In this document: in pieces, positions 1 through 7,720 of the stretch
How positions within the stretch are numbered: position 1 is the stretch's first letter
Layout of the letters: each line of letters opens with the position of its first letter
Assembly (NCBI RefSeq): GCF_900143695.1
Contig: NZ_FRFE01000006.1
Location: 124,001-188,000, forward strand
Source: Desulfopila aestuarii DSM 18488
Lineage (GTDB): Bacteria > Desulfobacterota > Desulfobulbia > Desulfobulbales > Desulfocapsaceae
Length of the DNA stretch: 64,000 nucleotides
Direction of reading: 5' to 3'
The notes under the pieces: generated by a model
The model's database searches: none
Seen by the model: the letters and a program-made list of their open reading frames with translations, nothing else
Told to the model about the DNA's origin: nothing
Translations under genes and position numbers: made by a program

Positions 1-210
1 TTTGTCCTTGATGACGACCTGCCCGATGGCCATCTGCCTGCCTTTCTCGACCTGGTACGGGAGAGTCTGACGCGAGTAAAACCAAAAGGTTGTGTGTATC
101 TCTCGCCGCTTCGATTCGGACAGCCGTCACGTTCCCAGACTTTTGGTTTTAACCGACTCAAGGTGTTGAGCCGAGTGCCCACGTTTCTCTATATCATTCA
201 ACGACTTTAG
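1..210 (+). CDS. C-terminal 69 codons of an unidentified protein (5' end outside window)
   Basis: Frame 1 is open from the window edge to a TAG at 208-210. The fragment begins with an acidic stretch (LDDDLPDG), then an amphipathic helix and a basic, Pro/Gly-containing segment. An acidic strand end followed by a helix and a 'KPKG' turn is reminiscent of the last part of a class I SAM-dependent methyltransferase, but nothing diagnostic (such as the SAM-binding glycine loop) is inside the window. The next gene on the same strand starts 76 bases downstream. The function is not assigned. Confidence 0.55.
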   Translation, partial: FVLDDDLPDGHLPAFLDLVRESLTRVKPKGCVYLSPLRFGQPSRSQTFGFNRLKVLSRVPTFLYIIQRL

Positions 211-286
211 TACCGCAATACCGTCCGGTTGTGCCATTTTCGACACGACCGTCAATATTGATCACCGACCGCGGAGGCTACATCAC

Positions 287-868
287 ATGATACATCCCAA
301 ACAGTTACGAAAAGATATTCTCAAGTCCCGAGATGGTCTTTCAGCCGAGGAAATTCGCGAAAAAAGTGGGGTTATCTGTAAGCAGTTGCTTGCCCTGCCG
401 GAGATTCAACGGAGCACAAATATCTTCCTGTATGTAAGTTTTCGCAGTGAAGTGGCAACCACCGACCTTCTGGAACGACTTCTTGCTGCTGGCAAGACAG
501 TTTCGGTTCCTATCACCTACGTCAAAGCCCCACGTATTGATGCCATCCGTATCACCAATCCAGCCAGGGATCTAGTACCAGGCTATTGCGACATCCCAGA
601 ACCACGTCAGGAAATCCTGGCTAGCAACTATGTAGCGCCTGAATCCATCGACGCCATTATTCTTCCCGGCTCGGTATTCGATCTCCGCTGTGGCCGTTTT
701 GGATATGGTGGTGGCTTTTACGATCGTTTTGTTTCATCGGCACCATCCGCAGTGCGGATCGGACTGGCCTTTGATCTGCAAATTGTTGAACGTGCTCCCT
801 TGCAGGATCATGACGAACTGCTCGACATGGTGATTACCGAAAGCAGGATCATCCGCGGCGATCGCTAG
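287..868 (+). CDS. fau: 5-formyltetrahydrofolate cyclo-ligase
   Basis: This is a cytosolic enzyme that converts 5-formyl-THF to 5,10-methenyl-THF with ATP hydrolysis, returning stored folate to one-carbon metabolism. The 193-residue length is normal for the family. The N-terminal helix carries the basic K/R residues typical of the substrate site, and the conserved C-terminal nucleotide-binding loop GRFGYGGGFYDR is at residues 137-148, preceded by LPGSVFD. The ATG at 287 has a GGAGG ribosome binding site about 11 bases upstream. It is convergent with the lytic transglycosylase gene, with 21 bases between their ends. Confidence 0.93.
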   Translation: MIHPKQLRKDILKSRDGLSAEEIREKSGVICKQLLALPEIQRSTNIFLYVSFRSEVATTDLLERLLAAGKTVSVPITYVKAPRIDAIRITNPARDLVPGYCDIPEPRQEILASNYVAPESIDAIILPGSVFDLRCGRFGYGGGFYDRFVSSAPSAVRIGLAFDLQIVERAPLQDHDELLDMVITESRIIRGDR

Positions 869-889
869 AAAGATTATGGCAGGAGGATA

Positions 890-1978
890 TTACAGACCGG
901 GGATACCGAGTGACTGGATAGTCATGGCGTTATCCCCTTCCTCATAAGCCAGTACTTTTCCTTCTTCTCGGGCGATGCGAAAAGCAAGGCTGTATGAGAG
1001 AACTCGGATGGGATAATCTCGAGGGAGTTTGAGCAGATAGGGTTGAATAGTCACAAAATCGGTGGCGCCATACTGCTGCATGATAAAGCGGAGGCCACCG
1101 TTGGCCGGGCCGATATTATAGGCAAGCAGACCAAGAAAAAGATCGTTGTTCATCTCTTCAAGGTAATGTTGCAACGTGGCCGCACCGAGAAAGGCGTTAT
1201 AACGTGAACTGCCAAGATCACGCGACTTCACGTCGAACCGGCCGTCCACCTCTCTTTGTACCTGTTTTGGAACCTGGGTTATCTGAAAAAGCCCATGACC
1301 GCCATCCTCGCTCTTTCTCGGCAGATAGGATGATTCAGTTGCCGCGAGGCCTTTCAGCAAATCGGGATCGACATCATACACTTTGGCGGCATCTTCGATA
1401 TCTGCGTCAAAAGGTTTCGCCCTTTCGATCATCTTCTCCACCTGGCCATTGCCAAGCCGGCGATAGGCAGCATAGACCTGGTGGGCCAGAGTCATCCGGC
1501 TCGCCTCCTCCTTGCCGCCTACCAAGGTGCGATAATACCCGAAGGCTTTGGTGAAAGTGTTACCGGGAATCATACAGAGCAGCGTAAGAGTCACGGCTGC
1601 AACTAATCCGGCGGGCAGTATCGGGGACCAGAGTTTCAACAATCGCCGCAACCGCTTCCAGCCACTCAACAGAAGCGTTGCCGCAATAATGAAACCAAAT
1701 ATACCGATACCAAAGGGCAAGAGGCTACCGAAGACATCGGTACCGGAAAAGCGGTTACCGAAATGACCGAGCAGCAGAACCATGGCTCCCATTCCGATAA
1801 CGGACAAACCGCCCCACTCCAGCAATAATAGCAACGCGTCGCGCAGCAGGTTTTTCGGCTCATTTTTCCCGCCTTTCCCGTTGCTCTTTTTCTTTCGGCT
1901 GCCACTCTTGTTTGGGCCACGCTTTGCGGTCGTTTTCGGTCTGGCCGGAGATTGTTTTGCTGGAATTGACCTACCCAT
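890..1978 (-). CDS. Membrane-anchored lytic transglycosylase (SLT domain)
   Basis: This is predicted to cleave the MurNAc-GlcNAc bond of peptidoglycan to 1,6-anhydro products. Residues 1-42 are very basic (Lys/Arg/Ser-rich, cytoplasmic), followed by three hydrophobic segments near 49-71, 86-106 and 118-137. The SLT domain follows: the catalytic Glu is E215 in TESSY, GLFQI is near 229-233 and YNIGPANGG is downstream, which together are the family signature. Three membrane segments ahead of an SLT domain are unusual; most homologues have a signal peptide or a single anchor. The catalytic domain should face the periplasm. It is transcribed alone and is convergent with fau. Confidence 0.85.
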   Translation of the reverse strand: MGRSIPAKQSPARPKTTAKRGPNKSGSRKKKSNGKGGKNEPKNLLRDALLLLLEWGGLSVIGMGAMVLLLGHFGNRFSGTDVFGSLLPFGIGIFGFIIAATLLLSGWKRLRRLLKLWSPILPAGLVAAVTLTLLCMIPGNTFTKAFGYYRTLVGGKEEASRMTLAHQVYAAYRRLGNGQVEKMIERAKPFDADIEDAAKVYDVDPDLLKGLAATESSYLPRKSEDGGHGLFQITQVPKQVQREVDGRFDVKSRDLGSSRYNAFLGAATLQHYLEEMNNDLFLGLLAYNIGPANGGLRFIMQQYGATDFVTIQPYLLKLPRDYPIRVLSYSLAFRIAREEGKVLAYEEGDNAMTIQSLGIPGL

Positions 1979-2279
1979 CTAAAAACACGTTGAAAGTGTT
2001 CCCGTTACTGGCGATATGGGAACGTAAATGAAAAACAGGATATAGATTCGGTTGAACCTGCTGAGCGCAAGCCGCCATCAGGGTTTCGTTATTTTCAACT
2101 CCCTCCCCTCTCGGCTGGCCCATGGTATTCGACCATTCCCGTCAGGTCAATGACTATCTCGCGCACTTGATGGGCTTGCAAAAAGCCCGATCTGACCGGA
2201 GAGGGTGACTTTTTACGAGATCATCAAGCTTTTCCGGCTCCAAGATCTCATGAACCTTATAGCAGACCCTCCGTGCCAC
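1979..2279. other. Intergenic region, no gene seen
   Basis: About 300 bases lie between the lytic transglycosylase start and the exporter end. The only structure noticed is a 6-bp stem with GGGCTT/AAGCCC arms at 2172-2188; it has no T-tract on either strand, so it is a weak terminator candidate for the exporter gene. No conserved small ORF was recognised. Confidence 0.5.
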
Positions 2280-3215
2280 TCACATTTTTTGATACCTCAC
2301 GAACAGTATCAGGCCAAACATAATCAGCACAATACCAAGAACCGGCAGCATACCGGGCAAAGGTGTATGGAGAAAAAGCATCCCCCCTAACAGGGCAAAA
2401 ACGACTTCGCTGGACTGGGTTGCATCAACGCCTGCCAGTTCGCTGGAGTTTTCTGCCCGGTTCCTGGCAAAGAGAAAAATAGTGGTAGCGATAAGCCCTG
2501 AAAAGAGCGCGACCAGAGCAGTATTCATCACCTGGGAGACACTTGGCGCTGCTGGATGAATAAATACCACCAGCACCGCCCAGAGCGGCAAAGACCCGAG
2601 GGACATCAAGAGCACTTTATTGAAGGGATTATGAAGAAACGGCGAGGCGATTTTTGGCAATCGCCCGTTATTACCATTGCTCGCCTCCCATACCAGCTGG
2701 TTCCCCAGTGGATAACAAAACGAAGCGATAATAACCGGAATTCCGCCCATCAGAAGTTTGCGCAAGTCAAAACCATCAGCCTCAGCCAGATTGACCATCA
2801 CCACACCGATAAAGATAATAAGCGAGAAGAACCACACCCGCCTGGGAAAAGACCTGCCAAATAGCAGAAGCGCGAAGAGACTTGCGACAATGGTGAACTG
2901 CCAGGTAGCGGCAATCACCCATCCTGGCGAAAAATCGGCGGCAAAACAGACCAGCGCATAAAACGCACCAAAGCCTATTCCGCCAGACACCATCCAGAAT
3001 CGCCAATGATCAGCAAACAGACGAAGTACGCCGGCCATCTGCCTGATTCCTCCGCTTGCCAGTACAACAATTGAGAGAAAAACTATCATGAACAGATAGC
3101 GAAGCGATGCGGACCAAAGCCAGTGGCCGCCCTGCACCCTCATCATTTCGTTGATGACAAAGGTAGAGCTGAAAAAAGCCCCTGAAAGAATGCCGAGGAG
3201 AATAAGCTTTAACAT
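2280..3215 (-). CDS. DMT-superfamily exporter, EmrE-type multidrug resistance family
   Basis: A 311-residue integral membrane protein with about ten hydrophobic segments arranged as two repeats, the drug/metabolite transporter plan. The N-terminus (LGILSGAFFSSTFVINEMM) and the mid-protein PLGNQLVWEASNG motif resemble the 'putative multidrug resistance efflux transporter' subfamily rather than typical EamA proteins. It is expected in the inner membrane; the substrate is unknown. The ATG at 3215 follows GGAAGCCC on the coding strand, a weak ribosome site. It is separated from the QueG-like gene by 127 bases and there is no clear operon partner. Confidence 0.8.
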   Translation of the reverse strand: MLKLILLGILSGAFFSSTFVINEMMRVQGGHWLWSASLRYLFMIVFLSIVVLASGGIRQMAGVLRLFADHWRFWMVSGGIGFGAFYALVCFAADFSPGWVIAATWQFTIVASLFALLLFGRSFPRRVWFFSLIIFIGVVMVNLAEADGFDLRKLLMGGIPVIIASFCYPLGNQLVWEASNGNNGRLPKIASPFLHNPFNKVLLMSLGSLPLWAVLVVFIHPAAPSVSQVMNTALVALFSGLIATTIFLFARNRAENSSELAGVDATQSSEVVFALLGGMLFLHTPLPGMLPVLGIVLIMFGLILFVRYQKM

Positions 3216-3342
3216 AGGGCTTCCAAAGGCTAGCCATTTCTTTTGACATATCCGGAAATTTCACATTCCAGATTGCTTGTTCAACTATCGCTTACGATTA
3301 ACAATTCAATCATTGAGATTATTTTAAAATCGTAATATCACG

Positions 3343-4215
3343 TTATGCCGATCCAACTGGACAACTCAACTCACACTTTCTGCAGTATTTGACACAATAA
3401 CTAAAGGACATTTCAACGTTTGGCTTACTGATATGACTTTTTTCAAACTGCATAATTAATTGCCTGTTTTCCTGTCGACTCTCGTCATCAGTTGACATCG
3501 TTCTTGCAGCTTCATCAATATCTTTTTCCATCTTGATGTTGCAACGAACTCGGTCATAGGTACCGTTAATGCCAGGCAATATATGTTGGCCTAATGTATC
3601 AGGAGAATAAAGAGTATGTTGAAAAGCCTTCACGGGACACGCTTTACGGCAAGGTTGCTCGCATTTCTCACATGGATTGAACTGAGTTGAAACAGTTGGT
3701 GACGCTTCCTTGTCGAGCAACAATGCCCGGAACCGGATGCGGGGGCCATATTCAGGTGTAACCACGAGGTTGTTTTTTCCAATACATCCCAAGCCAGCAT
3801 GCACGGCAGCATCTTTTAAAAAGATCCCTCCTTTTTCAACAAAATATGGCAGCTTATGGGTTGTAATCAAAAGCGTATTCTCAATCCAATCGGACAATGC
3901 ATTATTTACTTTTATTAAAATACGGTTACCAGGCGTTCCTTTGCCATCCCACCAGTCAAGTTCCGGTTCTTTGGGATTGTGCTCAATTCCTATAACTACT
4001 ACTGATACGGCGGACTCAGGCCAAAAAACATCTTGAGCATGAGAACCTTCTTTCGAATCATGAAAGTTTTCATTGAGGTTCAGGCCTATTTTTGGATAAA
4101 TCATATGGGATGGAGAGTTCTTCAAAGACTCGACGCTTGCTACCCCGGCTATTGATGCACCGAGGGATTTTGCTTTCTTAATTATTTTTTCAGTCAATTC
4201 CGAATTTGAAACCAT
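3343..4215 (-). CDS. QueG-like 4Fe-4S protein (epoxyqueuosine reductase-related)
   Basis: This 290-residue protein resembles the corrinoid-dependent reductase family of epoxyqueuosine reductase. It has the AGLGCIGKNN segment near residues 140-149, which corresponds to the AGLGWIGKN motif of QueG. A ferredoxin-type cluster region (CEKCEQPCRKACP) is at 182-194 and a second Cys-rich block (CVKYCRKCELSCP) is close to the C-terminus. It lacks the long C-terminal HEAT-like part of full-length QueG, so it is more likely a paralogue of unknown substrate than the tRNA-modifying enzyme itself. It is more AT-rich than the core genes around it and borders the integron cassette array, on the same strand, but no attC-like site was found next to it. 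Confidence 0.75.
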   Translation of the reverse strand: MVSNSELTEKIIKKAKSLGASIAGVASVESLKNSPSHMIYPKIGLNLNENFHDSKEGSHAQDVFWPESAVSVVVIGIEHNPKEPELDWWDGKGTPGNRILIKVNNALSDWIENTLLITTHKLPYFVEKGGIFLKDAAVHAGLGCIGKNNLVVTPEYGPRIRFRALLLDKEASPTVSTQFNPCEKCEQPCRKACPVKAFQHTLYSPDTLGQHILPGINGTYDRVRCNIKMEKDIDEAARTMSTDDESRQENRQLIMQFEKSHISKPNVEMSFSYCVKYCRKCELSCPVGSA

Positions 4216-4434
4216 ATTACTACAGAGACCTTAGAGTCGGTTTATTCGTTGTCAGCTCTTTCGAGGGTTAAACGCAGTGAGCAGGACAATACAATGAGAA
4301 CGTAGGTATCAGCGTTGTGCAGAAGAACCTGCCGCGGCAGCGCTACAAACGACCACATCACCTGAAGGATTACATTATTAACCACGTTTTATCTTTGTTG
4401 AAAACGGAAAGCTTATCGAGAAAGACAAATCATT

Positions 4435-4929
4435 CTATTCTAGTCTTGTAAGATACGCATCCCTTGTCAGCCAAAGTTCTTCCATTCGATACATATGCCA
4501 GTGGTCATGCATCAGGACATGCCTGGTGAGTATATAAAGGGAATACTCTTCATATTCCGGATGTATCCCAGTCTTTCCCCAAGAGCTATCATCTGCATTT
4601 TCAAGTAGCTGGAGTTGACGAGTTCTATAGGAGGCGAACTGATCGAGTGCAGCGTCAATGCTCATGCACAGTGGAGTTTCAGGCTCTTTCTCGCCACCAC
4701 CTGGAACATACGGGAAAAACTCGGGTTTATCCTCGTTCATAAACCGCTCAAAACGTTTTAAAAGCATGGGCTGTACTTGAGCCAGATGGCTGTAGTGTTC
4801 TGCAATCGTCCAGAAGCTTTCACCCCTTCGGGAATCCAGTTTATTCTCCGGAATGGTTTTGACAAACTCTGATAGTATTTTGGGCGACCGACTTAATGCT
4901 TCCAACAGGTATGGAATTTCTTGCATCAT
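4435..4929 (-). CDS. DinB-superfamily protein (cassette gene)
   Basis: A 164-residue all-helical protein with the DinB/YfiT four-helix layout. An early HYSHLAQ segment supplies the first His, and a late HVLMHDHWHMYRMEEL segment supplies the other metal ligands, so a metal triad is plausible. Members include thiol-dependent S-transferases (mycothiol and bacillithiol types), but the substrate here is unknown. Two consecutive ATG codons are available (4929 and 4926). It is the last gene of the cassette array in the coding direction. A degenerate attC lies just upstream; none was recognised downstream, so it may mark the array's old edge. Confidence 0.75.
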   Translation of the reverse strand: MMQEIPYLLEALSRSPKILSEFVKTIPENKLDSRRGESFWTIAEHYSHLAQVQPMLLKRFERFMNEDKPEFFPYVPGGGEKEPETPLCMSIDAALDQFASYRTRQLQLLENADDSSWGKTGIHPEYEEYSLYILTRHVLMHDHWHMYRMEELWLTRDAYLTRLE

Positions 4930-4954
4930 CTCTATCCTTTTGCCCTGTTCAAGT

Positions 4955-5030
4955 ATGCTAAACTAGCACGGCCTTGTTTGCCACATCCTAATGAAGCGCA
5001 GCGAAACGATGTTGAACAGAGGACTATACC
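4955..5030 (-). repeat. Degenerate attC-like site
   Basis: It matches the clearer site at 7088-7169 over the blocks CTTGTTTGCCAC (GTTGTTTGCCAC there) and CGATGTTGAAC, in the same order and at similar spacing. The outer core sites are eroded: the left end reads CTAAAC rather than TAAC, and the right end has no GTTA. It separates the DinB-like gene from the preceding small membrane-protein cassette. The shared internal blocks support common descent; recombination competence is doubtful. Confidence 0.6.
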
Positions 5031-5037
5031 TCTAATA

Positions 5038-5367
5038 TTATCTTAAATGTTGCTCATAAATATAATATATACCAATACGGGCACCGACAAATACAATGTT
5101 GAATAGTATAAGAAAGAATAGCAACACAAAGAAAGATTCGGGGGTTCTACTCAAAATTCCACCTAAAAAAGCGTTTCCAACAATTAGTAGAAACCAAAAC
5201 CTAATACAAAGCGGATACCGACCGGTAAATTTGTGCAATTTGCCAAGATTACTCTTTGGTTTTTCTAGGCACTGGTTATGATAGGGTTGTAAAAGTTTTC
5301 CAGCTATAGCAAGTTCCTTTCGCTTCTTAATTTGCTCTTTGCATTCGGTACATATAATCGTTTTCAT
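5038..5367 (-). CDS. Small membrane protein with N-terminal CxxC...HxxxC motif (cassette gene)
   Basis: The product is unidentified. From the ATG at 5367 it has 109 residues. CTECKEQ near the start and HNQC about 20 residues later could form one small zinc site. Two hydrophobic segments follow (IRFWFLLIVGNAFLGGIL and a Phe/Leu-rich helix), then a short basic tail. The open frame reaches back to 5469, but that extension reads through the preceding attC-like region and is unlikely to be translated; an ATG at 5391 is a second option. No strong ribosome binding site is visible. It has the same architecture as the cassette protein at 7181-7540. Confidence 0.6.
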   Translation of the reverse strand: MKTIICTECKEQIKKRKELAIAGKLLQPYHNQCLEKPKSNLGKLHKFTGRYPLCIRFWFLLIVGNAFLGGILSRTPESFFVLLFFLILFNIVFVGARIGIYYIYEQHLR

Positions 5368-5418
5368 TTTTAGTATGCTGAAATCATACATATCTTTGAC
5401 AATCAAGGCAGGACGACC

Positions 5419-5544
5419 AGTTACCCTGTCGCCCCAGGGACGATCCCTGCGTGCGGTTTTCCTGCACAAGGCTCTTCAATATTGTTCGCTTCGCACAAGA
5501 GCATTTCACCTCCAGCATGAGTCCGGTGAGATGTTTTGTTAGCC
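5419..5544 (-). repeat. Atypical attC-like region read through by the GNAT gene
   Basis: The region lies between two cassette genes where an attC is expected. A GTTAG core-like end is at 5538-5542, and several inverted segments lie inside, including CAGGGA/TCCCTG at 5434-5449. The opposite core site is not clear: CAGTTACC is at 5418-5425, but no AAC-type partner is seen. It differs from the other sites and is about 125 bases long. It may be a truncated or hybrid site. Confidence 0.4.
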
Positions 5545-6035
5545 AATATTTTTCCCATTAATATTACATCAAGCACCTGACCATTTGCCTTGATAGCATT
5601 TTTTCTTGAACCTTCAACCTCATATCCTTTCTTTTTATACAGGCAGATGGCATTTTCGTTATTTGACCATACTTCTAATTCAAGCTTTTCAACTTCATTC
5701 TCAATCGCCCAAGATTCTAAATATTCAAGCAATCTCGATCCAATTCCATTGCGCCAATGGTCTGGACTAACGGACATTCCGAATTTTCCACCGTGCACAT
5801 ATTCTGGCTTTGAATATCTTGAGAATGAAAGTTGACCAACTATTTTGTCATTATATCTTACTATTGCGCATAATTTTTCTTTAGAGCCTGATGCTTCCGG
5901 TAGATATTGCTTTGTTTCTTCTTTTGTAAATCCATTTGGTCTAATTGACAAACCATTCAGTTTTAATTCAAAGATACCACTCATATATTCATGAACCTCA
6001 GAGAGATTCTGTAAGGTAGCCTGTTCTATCTTCAT
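5421..6035 (-). CDS. GNAT-family N-acetyltransferase (cassette gene)
   Basis: Acetyl-CoA-dependent acetyltransferase of unknown substrate. The GNAT fold is clear: a first strand/helix near the N-terminus, KFGMSVSPDHWRNGIGSRLLEYL carried across residues of about 85-107 with the R-x-x-G-x-G/A acetyl-CoA loop (RNGIG), and the motif B ending NAICLYKKKGYEVEG. The normal domain end is near VILMGKIL (about residue 163). The frame has no stop there and continues about 40 residues through the attC-like region to a TAA at 5421, giving a Cys/His/Gly-rich tail. The start ATG is 15 bases from the upstream attC. Confidence 0.85.
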   Translation of the reverse strand: MKIEQATLQNLSEVHEYMSGIFELKLNGLSIRPNGFTKEETKQYLPEASGSKEKLCAIVRYNDKIVGQLSFSRYSKPEYVHGGKFGMSVSPDHWRNGIGSRLLEYLESWAIENEVEKLELEVWSNNENAICLYKKKGYEVEGSRKNAIKANGQVLDVILMGKILANKTSHRTHAGGEMLLCEANNIEEPCAGKPHAGIVPGATG

Positions 6036-6049
6036 TCAATTATTTCAGT

Positions 6050-6176
6050 GGTAACATGAAGCTAAGGGGCTGCGGGGCCTCTAGTATTTATTTTTGTATT
6101 TTGGAACTAACTTTAAATTTACATGGGACTTTATGATCGCCAAGCCTTACGCAGTCCCTATTGAACGCCTGGTTAT
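6050..6176 (-). repeat. attC recombination site (long type)
   Basis: It opens with GGTAAC at 6050-6055 and closes with GGTTAT at 6171-6176. Near-matching arms CTAAGGGGCTGCGGGG and CTTACGCAGTCCCTATTG enclose a long AT-rich spacer. The same two arm blocks recur in the site at 7563-7693, so these two belong to one attC subfamily. The site sits 15 bases upstream of the GNAT start and 2 bases from the stop codon of the next cassette gene, as expected for a cassette boundary. Confidence 0.8.
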
Positions 6177-6177
6177 C

Positions 6178-6681
6178 TTATCTATCGTTTTTATTGATAA
6201 TGCTATAGAGTTGCAAATCTAATGGTTGTTGCAATTTGATATACCAGAATTTAAAACCATATATTGACAATATTAAGCCTATAACTATCCCTAAAAATGC
6301 ATAGATAGATATTTTTTTAAGCATTTTTAGGTAGTATTCTTGCAGATTGATTTTCCCTTTAATCTCTATTGTTGAAAATTGAATACTTCTGAGGTCGTTT
6401 TTTGATTTTTCATGAAGTTGTTTTGTCTCCTTTCCAATGACACCATTGCTATTTTCAGTTGTTGAAAGTTGTTTCTCAACTTTTCTCACATCTTCTCCTA
6501 ACAAGTCATTTTTCATCTGGAGGACTGCTATTTCAGTGCCCAATTCTATAGCCTTTGATTGCAAATCATTCGACCAGTAAAGTGGTAAAACGATAGATAA
6601 TAATAAAATTATCAAACCTGAAATTGCGATGAATTTATAGAGATTGTCTGTTGGTATTGGTAGTTCAGATATTTTTATCAT
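6178..6681 (-). CDS. Two-TM protein with central coiled coil (cassette gene)
   Basis: No family was recognised. From the ATG at 6681 it has 167 residues. A hydrophobic helix lies near residues 18-40 (ISGLIILLLSIVLPLYW), then a charged helical region rich in Lys/Glu/Gln with heptad-like spacing (EIAVLQMKNDLLGEDVRK and following), then a second hydrophobic helix (YAFLGIVIGLILSIYGF), and a short polar end. The longer frame starts with GTG at 6705 inside the attC, so the inner ATG is preferred. The layout suggests an inner-membrane protein with a 75-residue soluble loop. Confidence 0.65.
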   Translation of the reverse strand: MIKISELPIPTDNLYKFIAISGLIILLLSIVLPLYWSNDLQSKAIELGTEIAVLQMKNDLLGEDVRKVEKQLSTTENSNGVIGKETKQLHEKSKNDLRSIQFSTIEIKGKINLQEYYLKMLKKISIYAFLGIVIGLILSIYGFKFWYIKLQQPLDLQLYSIINKNDR

Positions 6682-6688
6682 TTTTTTT

Positions 6689-6748
6689 AATAACGTGGAA
6701 TTCACTGGCCCACGCTGTTGTGGGTCCAGTGGAATGACTGGTTATGTG
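6689..6748 (-). repeat. attC recombination site (short type)
   Basis: This is the cleanest site of the array at 60 bases. ATAACG at 6690-6695 pairs with GGTTAT at 6740-6745, and TTCACTGGCCCAC pairs with GTGGGTCCAGTGGAA around a short CGCTGTT centre. The pairing is imperfect, with unpaired bases on one side, as in folded attC bottom strands. The TAA stop of the ABM-like gene (6742-6744) lies inside the core site, a common cassette arrangement. Confidence 0.87.
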
Positions 6749-7074
6749 TCTGATATTTCATTTATATTTCTAAACACACCAATGTGTTTTTCTTCATTGG
6801 TGAATGGTTCACACATCTTATCAAGGTATTCATACTCTTTTTTACCTCTTTCTTTCATTTCTGAAAACGAAGAATAAGATACCCAAGAGTCGATTGTAAT
6901 AAATCTGAATTGATCTGATATATCTTGCTTTAAATCTGTTCTTATAAAACCAGGATATTCTCTAAAAAGCTTGGCCCATTCTCCATCTGGTGAATAAATC
7001 CTGAGAAATTGATCAAGGTACTTTTCTTTTACTGTATACTCCCAGATAATATCGATTATTTCTACTTTACTCAT
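6742..7074 (-). CDS. ABM-like dimeric alpha-beta barrel protein (cassette gene)
   Basis: A 110-residue protein resembling antibiotic-biosynthesis-monooxygenase-type barrels: a first strand (IIWEYTVKEKYLDQFLRIY), the PGFIRTDLKQD second-strand region, the RFITIDSWVSYSSF segment and a terminal helix. Such proteins act on small quinone-like molecules or are structural; no substrate can be assigned. ATG at 7074 starts 13 bases from the upstream attC (7088). The stop codon is part of the downstream attC. Confidence 0.7.
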   Translation of the reverse strand: MSKVEIIDIIWEYTVKEKYLDQFLRIYSPDGEWAKLFREYPGFIRTDLKQDISDQFRFITIDSWVSYSSFSEMKERGKKEYEYLDKMCEPFTNEEKHIGVFRNINEISDT

Positions 7075-7087
7075 GAGATTTTATCTT

Positions 7088-7169
7088 CACATAACGATGA
7101 GTTAACTGGCGCGGCGTTGTTTGCCACGTCCAAGCGACGAAGGAGCGATGTTGAACGACTGGTTATGTG
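7088..7169 (-). repeat. attC recombination site
   Basis: The outer arms CACATAAC (7088-7095) and GTTATGTG (7162-7169) are exact reverse complements. Inside, GTTAACTGGCGCGGCG faces CGATGTTGAACGACTG with imperfect pairing. The site is 82 bases long. It resembles the eroded site at 4955-5030, defining a second attC subfamily within the array. Confidence 0.85.
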
Positions 7170-7180
7170 AATGTTTTTAT

Positions 7181-7540
7181 TTACTTTATAAATATTTTGA
7201 TCTTTGACTTTATTGCCAGATATTTCGATAATTTCATCCATTGGTAGGAAAAATACACTGATGCCGTAAACCAAATTATAGAAACAATGAAGAGGTTAAA
7301 TGTTTGGGAATTAACAATTTTTAAATTAAAAAGATAAAGAGCAATTACACAACAAAACAAGATTATTGGGACGCTAGCAAATATGGTGTAAATATAATAT
7401 GAAATGCACCCGTATATGCTTGGTTTTATTTCTGTTTTACATGAATAACATTTTCTTGTGAATATAGCACCAAACAAAGTAGTTGAAGCATGACTATTGC
7501 AGACAGGACAACGCAAAAGATTTTCTTCATATTTACCCAT
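7181..7540 (-). CDS. Zinc-ribbon plus two-TM membrane protein (cassette gene)
   Basis: A 119-residue protein of unknown function. CPVC at residues 11-14 and CYSC at about 31-34 make a four-cysteine ribbon, followed by two hydrophobic helices (YTIFASVPIILFCCVIALYLF and an Ile/Phe/Trp-rich segment), and a basic C-terminus. ATG at 7540 is 22 bases from the upstream attC and the stop is 11 bases before the next attC. It shares the ribbon-then-two-helices plan with the cassette gene at 5038-5367, with no obvious sequence identity. Confidence 0.7.
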   Translation of the reverse strand: MGKYEENLLRCPVCNSHASTTLFGAIFTRKCYSCKTEIKPSIYGCISYYIYTIFASVPIILFCCVIALYLFNLKIVNSQTFNLFIVSIIWFTASVYFSYQWMKLSKYLAIKSKIKIFIK

Positions 7541-7562
7541 TTATCTAAATTGATTTCTTTTA

Positions 7563-7693
7563 CACATAACGTGGAATTAAGGGGCTGCGGGGCCTCTAGT
7601 AATCACTTTTTAGATTTGATTTACCTTTTGGTCTGCCGCGGTGACTTTTAAGCGCCGAGCCTTACGCAGTCCCTCTTGAATGATTTGTTATGA
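7563..7693 (-). repeat. attC recombination site (long type)
   Basis: CACATAACG at 7563-7571 faces TTGTTATG at 7686-7693. The inner arms TTAAGGGGCTGCGGGGCC and CCTTACGCAGTCCCTCTTG closely match those of the site at 6050-6176; the AT-rich spacers differ in sequence but are of similar length. The repeat of the same long attC twice in the array is consistent with shared cassette origin or duplication followed by gene exchange. Confidence 0.82.
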
Positions 7694-7720
7694 AAATATT
7701 ATTATTTCTTAGGTTTACAC

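Noticed and set aside
2172-2188. GGGCTT/AAGCCC hairpin as terminator
   Set aside because: No T-run on either strand; kept only as a note in the gap entry.
3343-4434. QueG-like gene as an eighth integron cassette
   Set aside because: It is on the same strand and AT-rich, but no attC-like palindrome was found between it and the DinB-like gene.
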